This document shows, one piece after another, positions 37,139 to 46,171 of a stretch of DNA of 64,000 bases. This DNA comes from CAWCAW01 sp963793645. Lineage in GTDB: Bacteria; Actinomycetota; Acidimicrobiia; Acidimicrobiales; UBA8190. The position numbers and the translations under genes are program-made. Within the stretch, counting starts at the first letter, position 1; every line of letters starts with the position of its first letter. The stretch covers positions 372,001-436,000 of the forward strand of contig CAWCAW010000010.1 of the NCBI GenBank assembly GCA_963793645.1, given 5' to 3'. Below the pieces are notes generated by a model, which worked only from the letters and a program-made list of their open reading frames with translations, was not told the origin of the DNA and ran no database searches.

Positions 37139-37818
37139 CACGACGTGGGCTCGCCGCCCGGGGCCTGGTCGAGGCCCCCCAGGCGCAATGTGCTGTGACC
37201 CTTGTAGCGGACGTTCAACGTGACGAGCACGGCCGTGAACGATTCGATGGCGCCGGCCGAAGCGAGGCTCCCGGCATCGAGGGGGCGCAGCCCGTCGATC
37301 CCTGCCAGCAGGGCGCTGGTGGTGGCGGTGGCCTCGGCGTGGTCCGAACACACCAGCACGTCGGCTCGAAGCTCGGCGTTGAGGTCGGCCAGCGTGGCGG
37401 CCGGCAGATGGTGGGCGGCAGCGGCCACTTTCGCCCGGGGCACGGCGGCCTGCAAGGCGCCCGCCATCGAGCCGCGGGCGGGGACGAGCCCGGAAAAAGA
37501 GCGGCCATCTCGCACCAACGCATTGGCCACCGACACGACCACCTTGCCGTCTAACGCGGCCGCCAGGGCTACCCCGGTGCTCACCAACGAGTCCCACGGC
37601 GTGGCCAAGATGACCACTTCGGCCGCGGCAGCGGTGTCGTTGCCGGCCCCGGTGACCTCCAGCCGGTGCTGCGGCCACGCCGCCCGCATCGACGCCACCA
37701 CCTCTTCGGCCCGCGCCGGCTCTCGTGACCCCACGATGACGCGCGCCGCGCCCGCTGCCAGGCGGACGGCCAAGCCCCGGCCCAGCGGCCCGGTTCCTCC
37801 TACGATCCCCACTTCCAC
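37138..37818 (-). CDS. npdG: F420-dependent NADP oxidoreductase (NpdG-like)
   Basis: Transfers hydride between NADPH and coenzyme F420. About 226 residues from GTG 37818 (VEVGIVGGTGPLGRG); a second candidate start lies at 37836. Rossmann motif GGTGPLGRGLAVRL, then VGSREPARAEE, VILATPWDS, KVVVSVANAL and VAAAAHHLPAATL. This pattern is that of the F420-NADP family rather than plain ketol-acid or pyrroline reductases. It overlaps mshC by four bases (ATGA), so two redox-cofactor genes are co-translated. Confidence 0.8.
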   Translation of the reverse strand: MEVGIVGGTGPLGRGLAVRLAAGAARVIVGSREPARAEEVVASMRAAWPQHRLEVTGAGNDTAAAAEVVILATPWDSLVSTGVALAAALDGKVVVSVANALVRDGRSFSGLVPARGSMAGALQAAVPRAKVAAAAHHLPAATLADLNAELRADVLVCSDHAEATATTSALLAGIDGLRPLDAGSLASAGAIESFTAVLVTLNVRYKGHSTLRLGGLDQAPGGEPTS

Positions 37819-37915
37819 ACGCCCACCTTTGCACACCGCCTTACGTGCTTCGGAGTCGCACCGAGGTGGCCGGAAGCCAAAACAGCCGTCACCGGGAGCA
37901 GCCGGCTCGCTCGGG

Positions 37916-37921
37916 TATGGT
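37916..37921 (+). promoter_or_regulatory. Candidate -10 box of fabI (leaderless)
   Basis: TATGGT on the plus strand, seven bases before GTG 37929. It supports GTG 37929 rather than the ATG inside the box itself as the fabI start. Confidence 0.45.
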
Positions 37922-37928
37922 CCGTTAC

Positions 37929-38702
37929 GTGGGCATGCTCGACGGCAAGCGCATTCTCGTGACCGGCGTCCTCACCGACGCCTCGTTGGCCTTCGGCGTG
38001 GCCCGCATGGCCCAAGAACAAGGTGCCGAGATCGTGCTGTCGGGGGCGGGGCGGGGCTTGTCGCTCACCAAACGCACGGCGCGCAAGCTCCCCGCCGAAG
38101 TCGACGTCATCGAGATCGACGTCACCAACAACGACCATCTCGCCGCCGCTGCCGCCGAGCTCACGGCGCGCTGGGGTCGGCTCGACGGCGTGTTGCACGC
38201 CATCGGCTTCGCCCCCGAGCCGTGTCTGGGCGGCGACATCCTGCGCGCGGAGTGGAAGGACGTGGCCGTCGCCGTCGAGGTCTCCGCCTATTCATTGAAA
38301 GCTCTGGTGGGGGCCTTTGCACCCCTGCTGGTGGCGGCGGGATCGTCCTCGGTCGTCGCCCTCGACTTCGACGCCACCGTGGCGTGGCCCGCCTATGACT
38401 GGATGGGGGTGGCCAAGGCCGCCCTCGAGTCTCTGGCGCGCTACCTGGCGCGCGACCTCGGCCCCAAAGGCGTGCGGGTCAACTTGGTGGCGGCCGGGCC
38501 CATTCGCACCATGGCGGCCAAGTCCATCCCCAGCTTCAGCAGCTTCGAGGACACCTGGACGCAGCGCGCCCCGCTGGGCTGGGACGTCGCCGACGCCACG
38601 CCGGTGGCCAAGGCGTGTGTGGCGTTGCTATCGGACTGGTTCCCCATGACCACCGGCGAGATGGTGCATGTCGACGGGGGCGTCCACGCCATGGGCGCCT
38701 GA
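37929..38702 (+). CDS. fabI: Enoyl-ACP reductase FabI (InhA type)
   Basis: Reduces the enoyl-ACP double bond in fatty acid elongation. 257 residues of the divergent SDR family. The start VGMLDGKRILVTGVLTDASL mirrors InhA (MTGLLDGKRILVSG). The catalytic Tyr-x6-Lys is YDWMGVAK, the substrate loop follows AAGPIRTMAAKSIP, and it ends VHVDGGVHAMGA. The alternative ATG codons 37917 and 37935 are possible. A hairpin directly follows the stop codon. Confidence 0.92.
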   Translation: MGMLDGKRILVTGVLTDASLAFGVARMAQEQGAEIVLSGAGRGLSLTKRTARKLPAEVDVIEIDVTNNDHLAAAAAELTARWGRLDGVLHAIGFAPEPCLGGDILRAEWKDVAVAVEVSAYSLKALVGAFAPLLVAAGSSSVVALDFDATVAWPAYDWMGVAKAALESLARYLARDLGPKGVRVNLVAAGPIRTMAAKSIPSFSSFEDTWTQRAPLGWDVADATPVAKACVALLSDWFPMTTGEMVHVDGGVHAMGA

Positions 38703-38730
38703 GCGCTCTGAACACTTAGGAGCAGAGCGC
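38703..38730. terminator. Hairpin between fabI and padR
   Basis: GCGCTCTG and CAGAGCGC pair perfectly (8 bp) around a 12-base loop, immediately after the fabI stop and 17 bases before the convergent PadR stop. There is no T run, so it is a probable bidirectional terminator of weak-to-moderate confidence. Confidence 0.55.
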
Positions 38731-38746
38731 CCGGGCGGCCCCGGCC

Positions 38747-39328
38747 TCAGTCGTCGGCCATGATGCGGTAGAGCTCTTTGGTGGCGTCTTGGAGCACCTT
38801 GGTCGCCTTGTCACGCTGGGCGTCAGAGCCGCTCATGCCCACCTGCTTGACGGCCATGAGAAGCGGCGGGATGGCCGGCCTGATCCACTCAGACGCCTTG
38901 CGCGCCCCTCGAAAGGCGTCCTCGAGCCCACCGCGACCCGCTTCGGGACCGGGCTCCCACGGCGTGCTGCCGTAGCGTTCGGCGCGCTCGGTGGCCTCGG
39001 CGCGCCCGGCATCGGTGAGCTCGTAGACCCGCTTCCCGTCGCGCTCCTCCGAGCGCACCAAGCCTTCGTCTTCGAAGAGCTGCAACGTCGGGTATACCGA
39101 GCCCGGGCTCGGGCGCCACCGTGCCGCGCTCTTGTCCTCGAGCCTGGTGATGAGCTCGTATCCGTGACCGGGGCCTTCGGCCAACACCGCCAGCAAGGCG
39201 GTGCGAATGTCGCCGCGGCGCATGCGCCTGCCGCCGCCTCGGCCCGTCAGTCCGGCCCACTCGGGTCCAAAGTCCTCCCACCCCGGTCCTCGGCGGTGGC
39301 GACCTGTTGATTGTCCATGTCCGTGCAT
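38747..39328 (-). CDS. PadR-family transcriptional regulator
   Basis: 193 residues from ATG 39328, which has AGAGGAGGAACCAG in front. A Gly/Arg/His-rich N-terminus of 35 residues precedes the PadR winged helix: RRGDIRTALLAVLAEGPGHG, YELITRLED, PSPGSVYPTLQLFEDEGLV and KRVYELTDAGRAEA. The C-terminal part is long and helical. PadR proteins are mostly repressors that sense small molecules and often control themselves. A near-perfect 20-base palindrome lies 69 bases upstream. The regulated target besides itself is unknown; the aldehyde dehydrogenase just upstream runs the same way. Confidence 0.9.
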   Translation of the reverse strand: MHGHGQSTGRHRRGPGWEDFGPEWAGLTGRGGGRRMRRGDIRTALLAVLAEGPGHGYELITRLEDKSAARWRPSPGSVYPTLQLFEDEGLVRSEERDGKRVYELTDAGRAEATERAERYGSTPWEPGPEAGRGGLEDAFRGARKASEWIRPAIPPLLMAVKQVGMSGSDAQRDKATKVLQDATKELYRIMADD

Positions 39329-39396
39329 CTGGTTCCTCCTCTGGGAGCGATCCCGGGGCCTGATCGGCGCCACGTCAGATCGCTCTGCGTTCGTAC

Positions 39397-39416
39397 TATC
39401 ACGATATATCGTAATA
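39397..39416. promoter_or_regulatory. Candidate PadR operator (20-base palindrome)
   Basis: TATCACGATATATCGTAATA is an inverted repeat with 18 of 20 bases symmetric. It stands out as an AT-rich island between the aldehyde dehydrogenase gene and padR. Position and shape fit an autoregulatory PadR site. Confidence 0.6.
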
Positions 39417-39481
39417 GGTCGGAACGCAAGCCGTTCAGAGGATTCAGATGGGCTCCCCAGGTGCGCCCCGAGGATGGGGGC

Positions 39482-40900
39482 TCAGCGCTGCAGCGACTTC
39501 ACCTCCAGGTACTCCTCGAGACCAAAGCGTCCCAGCTCACGGCCGATCCCCGACTGCTTGTAGCCGCCGAAGGGCGCTGATGGGTTGTAGCGGCCGCCGT
39601 TGACGTCGACCTGTCCGCTGCGCAGACGACGAGCGACGCGCTCGGCGTGCTCGGTGTCCCCCGCCCACACCGCCCCGGCCAAGCCGTAGACGGTGCCGTT
39701 GGCGATTTCCACGGCTTCGTCTTCGGTGTCGTAGGGGATGATCGACAGCACCGGCCCGAAGATCTCCTCCTGGGCGATGGTCATATCGGGGCGCACGTCG
39801 GAGAACACGGTGGGGCGCACGAAATATCCCTTGTCCAGTCCCTCGGGCGCCTCGGGCCCTCCGGTGAGCAGGCGGGCCCCCTCGTCGATCCCCTTGCGGA
39901 TATAACCGCGCACCCGTTCGAGTTGGGCGGCCGACACCAGCGGACCGAGGCGCGTGGCACTGTCGAAGGGGTCACCGGGGGTGAATGTCTCCGCCGCCTT
40001 GACGACCATCTCCTCGGCCTCGGCCAAGCGTGACCGGGGGACGAGCATGCGGGTGAGCGCCGAGCAGGTCTGCCCCGAGTTCATGTAACAGCCCGGCACT
40101 CCCGCCGCGATGGCGGCCGAGAAGTCAGCGTCCTCGAGTAGGACGTTGGCCGACTTTCCGCCCAGCTCGAGGGCGACCTTCTTGACCCCGTCGGCAGCCA
40201 GTTGCATGACCCGCTTGCCGGCGCGCGTCGATCCCGTGAACGACACCATGTCGACCAGCGGGTGCGAGGCAATGGCCTCCCCCACCACCGGGCCGAAGCC
40301 GGTGACGAGGTTGAACACACCGTGCGGCACCCCGATCTCTTCGAAGATCTCCGCCAGCACGAAGGCATTGAGGGGCGCCACCTCGCTGGGCTTGACGATC
40401 ACGGTGCACCCCGCCGCCAGGGCCGGGGCCACTTTGGCGGCGATCTGGTGCAGGGGGTAGTTCCAGGGCGTGATGGCACCCACCACCCCCACCGGCTCGC
40501 GCACGATCAGGGAGTTGCCGATCTCCTCCTCCCAGACAAACTCGGTGGCCAAGGCGGCCGCATTGGCAAAACTCATGATGGGCAGGCCTACCTGTACGCG
40601 GCCCGACAAGGTTATGGGCATCCCCACCTCCTGTGAGATGAGGGTGGCCAGTTCCGCGCTACGCGCCGTCAACGCCTCGCTTAGGCGCGACAGCGTCTTG
40701 GCGCGCTCGTCGACAGATGTCGTCGACCACTGCGCAAAGGCGTCGGCGGCGGCTCGCGCCGCCCGGTCGACGTCGGCGGGAGTGCCCGCCGGAATGGTTC
40801 CCATGACCTCTTCGGTGGTCGAGTTGAACACCTCGATGGTCTCGGTCCCCGTCGACGCTTGCCACGACCCGTCGATGTAGAGCTTGTCGCGGATCTCCAT
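39482..40900 (-). CDS. Aldehyde dehydrogenase (NAD(P)+-dependent)
   Basis: 472 residues from ATG 40900 (MEIRDKLYIDGSW) with GGGAGGG upstream; a longer frame to 40954 is unlikely. Family marks: GAITPWNYPLHQIAAKVAPA, SFTGSTRAGKRVM, LELGGKSANVLLEDAD (Glu), NSGQTCSALTRMLVP (nucleophile Cys), QEEIFGPVLSIIPYD and the C-terminal PFGGYKQSGIGRELG. Substrate cannot be told from sequence. Neighbouring dienoyl-CoA-reductase-like and crotonase genes suggest aliphatic acid or aldehyde catabolism, as inference only. Confidence 0.93.
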   Translation of the reverse strand: MEIRDKLYIDGSWQASTGTETIEVFNSTTEEVMGTIPAGTPADVDRAARAAADAFAQWSTTSVDERAKTLSRLSEALTARSAELATLISQEVGMPITLSGRVQVGLPIMSFANAAALATEFVWEEEIGNSLIVREPVGVVGAITPWNYPLHQIAAKVAPALAAGCTVIVKPSEVAPLNAFVLAEIFEEIGVPHGVFNLVTGFGPVVGEAIASHPLVDMVSFTGSTRAGKRVMQLAADGVKKVALELGGKSANVLLEDADFSAAIAAGVPGCYMNSGQTCSALTRMLVPRSRLAEAEEMVVKAAETFTPGDPFDSATRLGPLVSAAQLERVRGYIRKGIDEGARLLTGGPEAPEGLDKGYFVRPTVFSDVRPDMTIAQEEIFGPVLSIIPYDTEDEAVEIANGTVYGLAGAVWAGDTEHAERVARRLRSGQVDVNGGRYNPSAPFGGYKQSGIGRELGRFGLEEYLEVKSLQR

Positions 40901-40964
40901 GTGCCCTCCCTGTTCGTCACGGCCGTCGGCCCCAAAACCCCCTGCCATGCGCATGCTACGGCGC

Positions 40965-42518
40965 CTAGGACTCGTCGGGCGGGCTGTCCTGGTAGGGATT
41001 GCCGAGCATGTCGCGGGCCATCTCGAACAGAGAGGCGGAATCGGCGTCCTCGGCCGTCACCCGTCCGGTCAACAGAGGGCGGTCCTTGCCCGTCACCTGG
41101 TCGATGATCGAGTCGCTCATGCGTTGGACGAGCCCGTCGAGCTCAGGGCGTTCGTGACCACGAGGAACCTTGAGCCAGCCCATGATCACCGACTGGACCA
41201 CACCGGCCACGGCCGGGAACAACCAGATGACGCGGTAGTTGCCGGTGACGTCCACCGCCCACGCGGCGAGGAACGAGAACGCCACCGCGAACAAGCTGAA
41301 GGGGGCCACCAGCTTTCCGAGCAGCTCCCCCATACCTCCCGAGCGCGGCAACAGCTGCAGCAGCATGGGCGCGAGCGAGATGGCAAAGGCGGCGAACATA
41401 GGGCCGCCCACAAAGGCCAGTACGACGGTCTGCCAGATGTGGGTGGTGGTGTACTGCACCAAGGACACCACCGCTCCCGCCAACGGCATGAGTACGGCCA
41501 CCTGCTTGCGGGTCAGGGCGCGGGAGATGAAATACCCGAGCCCGAGACCGAGCATCACCACGGGCACGCCGCTGGCGTAGCTGGCGATGGTCTGCACGTT
41601 GGCCCCGGCGTGCTGCACCTTTTCGAAGTAGACGATGGCCAGATAGCCCGTGGCGCTCAGTCCCGCCCAGAACACGAGCGTGCCGGCCAACAATACCGGA
41701 GCATTGGGACCGGCCCAGATGGTGGCCAGCTCGTGGCGCCACGGGCGCGCCGGGGCGCGCCGCTCCTTGGCGGCCACCTGACCGGCGGCGGCGGACTCCC
41801 GCACCAACAGCAACACCAGGATCCCGACGCCCACCATGAAACCGCCGGCCACTTTGAACGAAAGGTCCCACGACGCCGGGTCGTGTGGTTTCCACGTGGC
41901 GATGACGGTGGCCTTGATGACGAGGCTCACCAGCGCACCGACGATCCCGATGAGCACGATGGCCTTGAGACTGCGGCGCTTGCCGAAGGTCTCGGGAATG
42001 ACGGCCACGTTGGTCAGGCCGAAGACGACACTGGCCGTCTTCACGAGCACGATGAGCATCACCAGCAACCAGTAGCCCGGCACCAGCGTGTAAGCCCACG
42101 TGCAGACGCCCATGATGAGAAGCCCCACCGCCATGTACGGAGCGCGCCGGCCCGCCCGACTGCGGGTGCGGTCGCTGGCCCGCCCGAGCAAGGGGTAGGC
42201 GATCCACCCCACCAGCCGGTTGGACGTCAGGGCGAAGGTGATCGCCACCGCACTCGACACCCGAGACGACACCAGCAAGGTGAGCAGCACCCCGGAGACA
42301 GCCAGGTTGGCTCGGGGGCCCACCAGCCCCACCGATAGCCCCAGGAAGCTGCGCAGGCGCAGCTTGTCAATGCGCCCATCGCCCGCCGCCGCGGTGTCGT
42401 CGTCACCCGGCGTCGTTGCGCCTTCGGCGGGCGTGCCGTTCTCCGCACCGGCCATGGCGTCGTGGCCGAGCGGCGTCACATGATCGTCAGCGGGCGTCGC
42501 CTCGTCGCCCGGGAGCAT
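40965..42518 (-). CDS. Major facilitator superfamily transporter
   Basis: 517 residues. A hydrophilic N-terminus of about 48 residues is followed by some twelve membrane segments and a 50-residue cytoplasmic tail. The loop GRASDRTRSRAGRRAPYMA is the MFS loop 2-3 motif, in a form like the glycoside-pentoside-hexuronide/sugar-cation symporters (LGRASDRTRSRAGRR). The start ATG 42518 is six bases after a TAGGCT box. Substrate unknown. Confidence 0.85.
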   Translation of the reverse strand: MLPGDEATPADDHVTPLGHDAMAGAENGTPAEGATTPGDDDTAAAGDGRIDKLRLRSFLGLSVGLVGPRANLAVSGVLLTLLVSSRVSSAVAITFALTSNRLVGWIAYPLLGRASDRTRSRAGRRAPYMAVGLLIMGVCTWAYTLVPGYWLLVMLIVLVKTASVVFGLTNVAVIPETFGKRRSLKAIVLIGIVGALVSLVIKATVIATWKPHDPASWDLSFKVAGGFMVGVGILVLLLVRESAAAGQVAAKERRAPARPWRHELATIWAGPNAPVLLAGTLVFWAGLSATGYLAIVYFEKVQHAGANVQTIASYASGVPVVMLGLGLGYFISRALTRKQVAVLMPLAGAVVSLVQYTTTHIWQTVVLAFVGGPMFAAFAISLAPMLLQLLPRSGGMGELLGKLVAPFSLFAVAFSFLAAWAVDVTGNYRVIWLFPAVAGVVQSVIMGWLKVPRGHERPELDGLVQRMSDSIIDQVTGKDRPLLTGRVTAEDADSASLFEMARDMLGNPYQDSPPDES

Positions 42519-42524
42519 CCGTTG

Positions 42525-42530
42525 AGCCTA
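42525..42530 (-). promoter_or_regulatory. Candidate -10 box of the MFS gene (leaderless)
   Basis: TAGGCT on the minus strand, six bases before ATG 42518. Confidence 0.45.
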
Positions 42531-42577
42531 CGAGAGCCGCTGCTCGGCGGGCGGCCACGCCCGGGGCTCGTGGCCTG

Positions 42578-43456
42578 TCAGCGGGAACGGTCGCCGAGCA
42601 CGGCGCTAAGTTGCTCGCGCACCGGGGTGAACTCGGGCATGACGAAGTGGCGCCGCAGCCAGTTCCCACCGTCGACGACCAACGTGTGACCGGTGACGAA
42701 CGACGCGAACGGTGAGCACAGCCACGTGGCCGCCCAGCCGATCTCGCGCCGTTGCCCGAGGCGTCCCGCCGGGGAGCGGCGCGCGTCGACGTCCTCGCCT
42801 TCGGTACGCAGCGCCTGCAGGTCGGCTCGCATGTCCTCGTGGGGGAAGAGGCCGGGGGCGATGGCGTTGATCCTGACCCCGTACGGGGCCCACTCGACGG
42901 CCAGGGTCTTGGTGAGGTTCTCGACGCCGGCCTTGGCGGAGGCGGTATGGACCATGCCGGGACCGCCGGTGAAGGCCTGGGTGGCCAGGATGTTGACGAT
43001 GGCCCCCGGCGTGGCCGCCGCGGTGGCCCGGCGAAACAGCTCCTGGGAGCAGAAGAAGGTGCCGTCGAGCACGATGCGCGTGACCGCCCTCCAGCCGCCG
43101 GGGCTCAGGTCCTCGGCCGGCACCGGGAAATTGGCCGCCGCGTTGTTGACGAGAACACCGATGGGACCAAGGGCGGCCTCAATGGTGTCGAAGGCGGTGG
43201 CGATCTCCTCGGGCTCCCTGATGTCGGCGGCCGCTTCGGCGGCGATACCACCGATGGCACGCACCGCTTCCACCCCGGCTTGGCGATGCTCGGGTTGGCG
43301 CGACACGATCCCCACCCGGGCCCCGAGGCGGGCAAACTCCACGGCGATGGCCTTGCCGAGCCCTGTCCCGCCACCGGTGACGACCACGGCAATGTCATCG
43401 AAGGTGCCGGCGGGCAACATGGCGGTGCCTTCAGCAGGGGGTTCGGCCAGGGGCAT
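42578..43456 (-). CDS. SDR oxidoreductase, 2,4-dienoyl-CoA-reductase-like
   Basis: 292 residues. NADP-binding VVVTGGGTGLGKAIAVEFA, NNAAANFPVPAEDLSPGGW, then MVHTASAKAGVENLTKTLAVEW where the usual catalytic Tyr is His, as in the dienoyl-CoA reductase/PECR branch (typically HAGSAKA). It ends GHTLVVDGGNWL followed by a short C-terminal extension. This branch removes double bonds from unsaturated acyl-CoAs. Starts at ATG 43456 or 43420. It follows a crotonase gene by 6 bases, which fits a beta-oxidation auxiliary role. Confidence 0.85.
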   Translation of the reverse strand: MPLAEPPAEGTAMLPAGTFDDIAVVVTGGGTGLGKAIAVEFARLGARVGIVSRQPEHRQAGVEAVRAIGGIAAEAAADIREPEEIATAFDTIEAALGPIGVLVNNAAANFPVPAEDLSPGGWRAVTRIVLDGTFFCSQELFRRATAAATPGAIVNILATQAFTGGPGMVHTASAKAGVENLTKTLAVEWAPYGVRINAIAPGLFPHEDMRADLQALRTEGEDVDARRSPAGRLGQRREIGWAATWLCSPFASFVTGHTLVVDGGNWLRRHFVMPEFTPVREQLSAVLGDRSR

Positions 43457-43462
43457 GGTGGG

Positions 43463-44293
43463 TTACTTGCCTTCGAACTCGATGGGCTGTTTCTTGGCCT
43501 TGGCCGCGTAGCCGGCCGGCATGTCATCGGAGACGAACTCGATCGACGCGCTCATGGCCTCGAAACGCATGGCCTCGGTGAGTCCTCGAAATGCAAAGGA
43601 GTCGATGCTTCGTTTAATGCTCTGCACAGCCAACGGCGCGTTGGCGGCGATCTCGTTGGCCAGCGCCATGGCGCTGGGCAGAAGCTCCTCGATGGTGGTG
43701 ACCTCTTGGACGAGGCCGATGCGCTCGGCCGTGCGGGCGTCGATGCGCCGGCCCGTGAGCGCCAGCATCTTGGCCCATCCGGTGCCGACTTCGTGGGCGA
43801 GACGCAAGTCGCCGCCGGCATCGATGCTCACCCCCACCTGGGCCTCGGGCAAGGCGAACTTGGCATCTTCGGCGCAGATGCGGATGTCGCACATGAGCAC
43901 CAGCTCGAAACCGAAGCCGAGGCAGTAGCCCTGCACGGCGGCCACTATCGGCTGCGGCAACTCGGAGAACACCTTGAAGCGTTCATGGGCCCAGCGGATG
44001 CCCTCGTAATAGTTGCGGGCCTTTTCCGCCGGAGATCGTCCCGTGACGCGGTCCTCGGGCATGCCCAAGTCGATGCCGGCGCAAAAGGCGCGGCCTTCGC
44101 CGCGCACCACCACGGCACGCACCCGCTCGTCGAAACGAATCTGATCGGCGCGCGCCCCGAGCTGGCGGGTCGACTCCCAGCTCCAGGCGTTGAGCTTGTC
44201 GGGCCGGTTCAGGCTCAACACGGCCACGTGTCCCACGACGGTCAGGTCGATGTGCCATTCGTCCTCGGCCACCACCGGAGACGTCCTGAACAT
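43463..44293 (-). CDS. Enoyl-CoA hydratase/isomerase family protein (crotonase)
   Basis: 276 residues from ATG 44293, with GAGGAGG upstream. Crotonase fold: LSLNRPDKLNAWSWES, the oxyanion-hole loop RAFCAGIDLG, and VAAVQGYCLGFGFELVLMCD with the second oxyanion Gly. FALPEAQVGVSIDAGGDLRL takes the place of the catalytic-Glu loop (usual form PE-x-x-x-G). Probably a hydratase or isomerase acting on an acyl-CoA. It forms a two-gene unit with the downstream SDR. Confidence 0.88.
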   Translation of the reverse strand: MFRTSPVVAEDEWHIDLTVVGHVAVLSLNRPDKLNAWSWESTRQLGARADQIRFDERVRAVVVRGEGRAFCAGIDLGMPEDRVTGRSPAEKARNYYEGIRWAHERFKVFSELPQPIVAAVQGYCLGFGFELVLMCDIRICAEDAKFALPEAQVGVSIDAGGDLRLAHEVGTGWAKMLALTGRRIDARTAERIGLVQEVTTIEELLPSAMALANEIAANAPLAVQSIKRSIDSFAFRGLTEAMRFEAMSASIEFVSDDMPAGYAAKAKKQPIEFEGK

Positions 44294-44445
44294 GGGCACC
44301 TCCTCAGGTGACAGGCGCACGCGGCGCGCCATCGACATGACCGACGGATCGCCACTATTCCATGTTTGCTGGCCGGCTCGCTGAGCTCGTAGGCGCCGGT
44401 GGGCCGGGGCCGGGCCGGCGTGGACCCGGCGACGTCAGAGACGGG

Positions 44446-46171
44446 CTACGGGTTCGTGCACGACACCGTGCACACGCTTTGCACGCTGAAGGAGGCGATA
44501 CCCCACGAGGCGGTGCCCGGGCTCAGGTAGTACGGCGGGGCGAAGTACCGCAGCCGGCTGTCGTACTGATAGTTCTTGGCGTACCCGCTCACGATGGTGC
44601 CGCTGTTGCTGGTGCCCACCGGCCCGCGCCAGTCCTCGGACACGGTGCCGTTGACAGTCAGCGTGCCCAACGTCGAGCCCGAGGCGTAGTTGTTGACCAG
44701 GAACGAATGGTTGAGAGCGAGAATGACGGCGTTGATGACCAGTGCCGTGCCCTGACCGCCCGAGGTGCCCAGGTCGCACGCCGGTGCGGCGGGGGGATGG
44801 GCGCCCACGCCGCACAACGAGATGTTGTTGCCGTTGTTGACCGGATGATTGACCTCGACGTAGTTGTAGGCGATGAGCCCGAGGACGTCGGTGGCCGAGG
44901 TGGGCGGGCCGCCGGACTCCCCCGTCGTCGACGCGCACGTCGTCTCCGACGAGTAACAGATGTTGCCGTCGATCACCACGTTGTTCTGCGCCCCGATGGT
45001 GAGCGGACCACTAAGGGTGCCGTTCACGATGGCATCGCCGTAAGTAGGCCCGGTCGCCCCGGTCTCGCCTTCGCCTGACATCGGGTTATAGGCACCGCCC
45101 CCGGTGCACGACGAGTTCCCGCTCAGACAGTTCTCCACGAAGATGACGCCGTTGTTGGGCAGCGCCACCGACCCGCCGTTGGGGGTGGTGGTGTTGATGC
45201 AGGCGCTGGTGTTGCCGGCCTGGTTGATCGAATCGTTCGACGCCGAGCCGTTGGGGGCGCCACTGGGCGCGCCGGTAGGCGTGTCGGGGCTGTCGATGGA
45301 CATGGTGGTGCCCGACAAGACGATGGTGGTGGGGCCCTCGTACAGACAGCCGTCCTCCTGCGGCGACCAACGCCAGCTGGCTGTCGTCTTGGGGGATGTT
45401 CTCCAGGGCCGATCCATAGCCTTGGGTCCCGGTGACGTCAGGGGTGCCCCCACAGTCCTTGACGAACTGCTCGTTGGGGTCGGCGGTGTGCACCGTTTGG
45501 AACTGAGGGCTGCCGCACGTGAAGATGCTGTCGTTGACGTACAGGTTGCCGTCGAGGTTGTCGCCGTTGACGAAGTCGACGTCCGAGCACCCGTTCTCGA
45601 TGCCCACCTGCCAGTAATACCCACAATTGGGCGGGTTGTTGGCGTTGAGCACGGCGGGGTCGATCTGGTTGTAGTTGATCCACAACACGTTCAACAAGAA
45701 GTTGTTCAGTGGTTGCAACGTGATGGTGGCGGTCTGGTAGCTGTAGTCCCGGGGATAACCCGAGGCGCCCTCCACCGTCATGGACACCGTGCCCGTGGCG
45801 TAGCTCAGCTGCGGGTCGCTGAAGTAGAACCACGAGGGCGGCCCGTTGTTGGAGCTGGCCCCTTGCACCGGGATCCATTGGGCGAAGGTCAAGCCGGGGC
45901 AGAAACCCGTCCCCTGGTTCGACGAGTCGCAGATGATGTAGTCGGAGTTGACGTTGGACTTGTAGAGATACTCGTCGATACCGGCCTGCACGGCCCGATA
46001 GGCCTGGTGCTGGATGAGGTCGGTCTCCACGATGGGGCTTTGCTGCTCGAAGTTCTGCACCAAGATGGTGCCGCCCAAGGTCAAGATCACCACGATCCCG
46101 AGCACCAAGGCCAGGGCCTGACCGGTTTGCTCCCGGCCGCCACGACGCCTGCGATCGGTCACGGCGCTCAT
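44446..46171 (-). CDS. Large PilX-like pilus-assembly/pseudopilin protein (one frame break)
   Basis: About 575 residues after joining two frames near 45,375. A basic start MSAVTDRRRRGGRE precedes GQALALVLGIVVILTLGGTI, a hydrophobic helix typical of PilX-type minor pilins, and AYRAVQAGIDEYLY. The long ectodomain is rich in Asn, Gly, Ser, Thr and has many paired Cys (for example NCGYYWQVGIENGCSD, ETTCAS, SVCTVSCTNP), as in extracellular disulfide-bonded proteins. ATG 46171 overlaps the stop of the preceding PilW-like gene. The receptor or partner is unknown. Confidence 0.7.
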
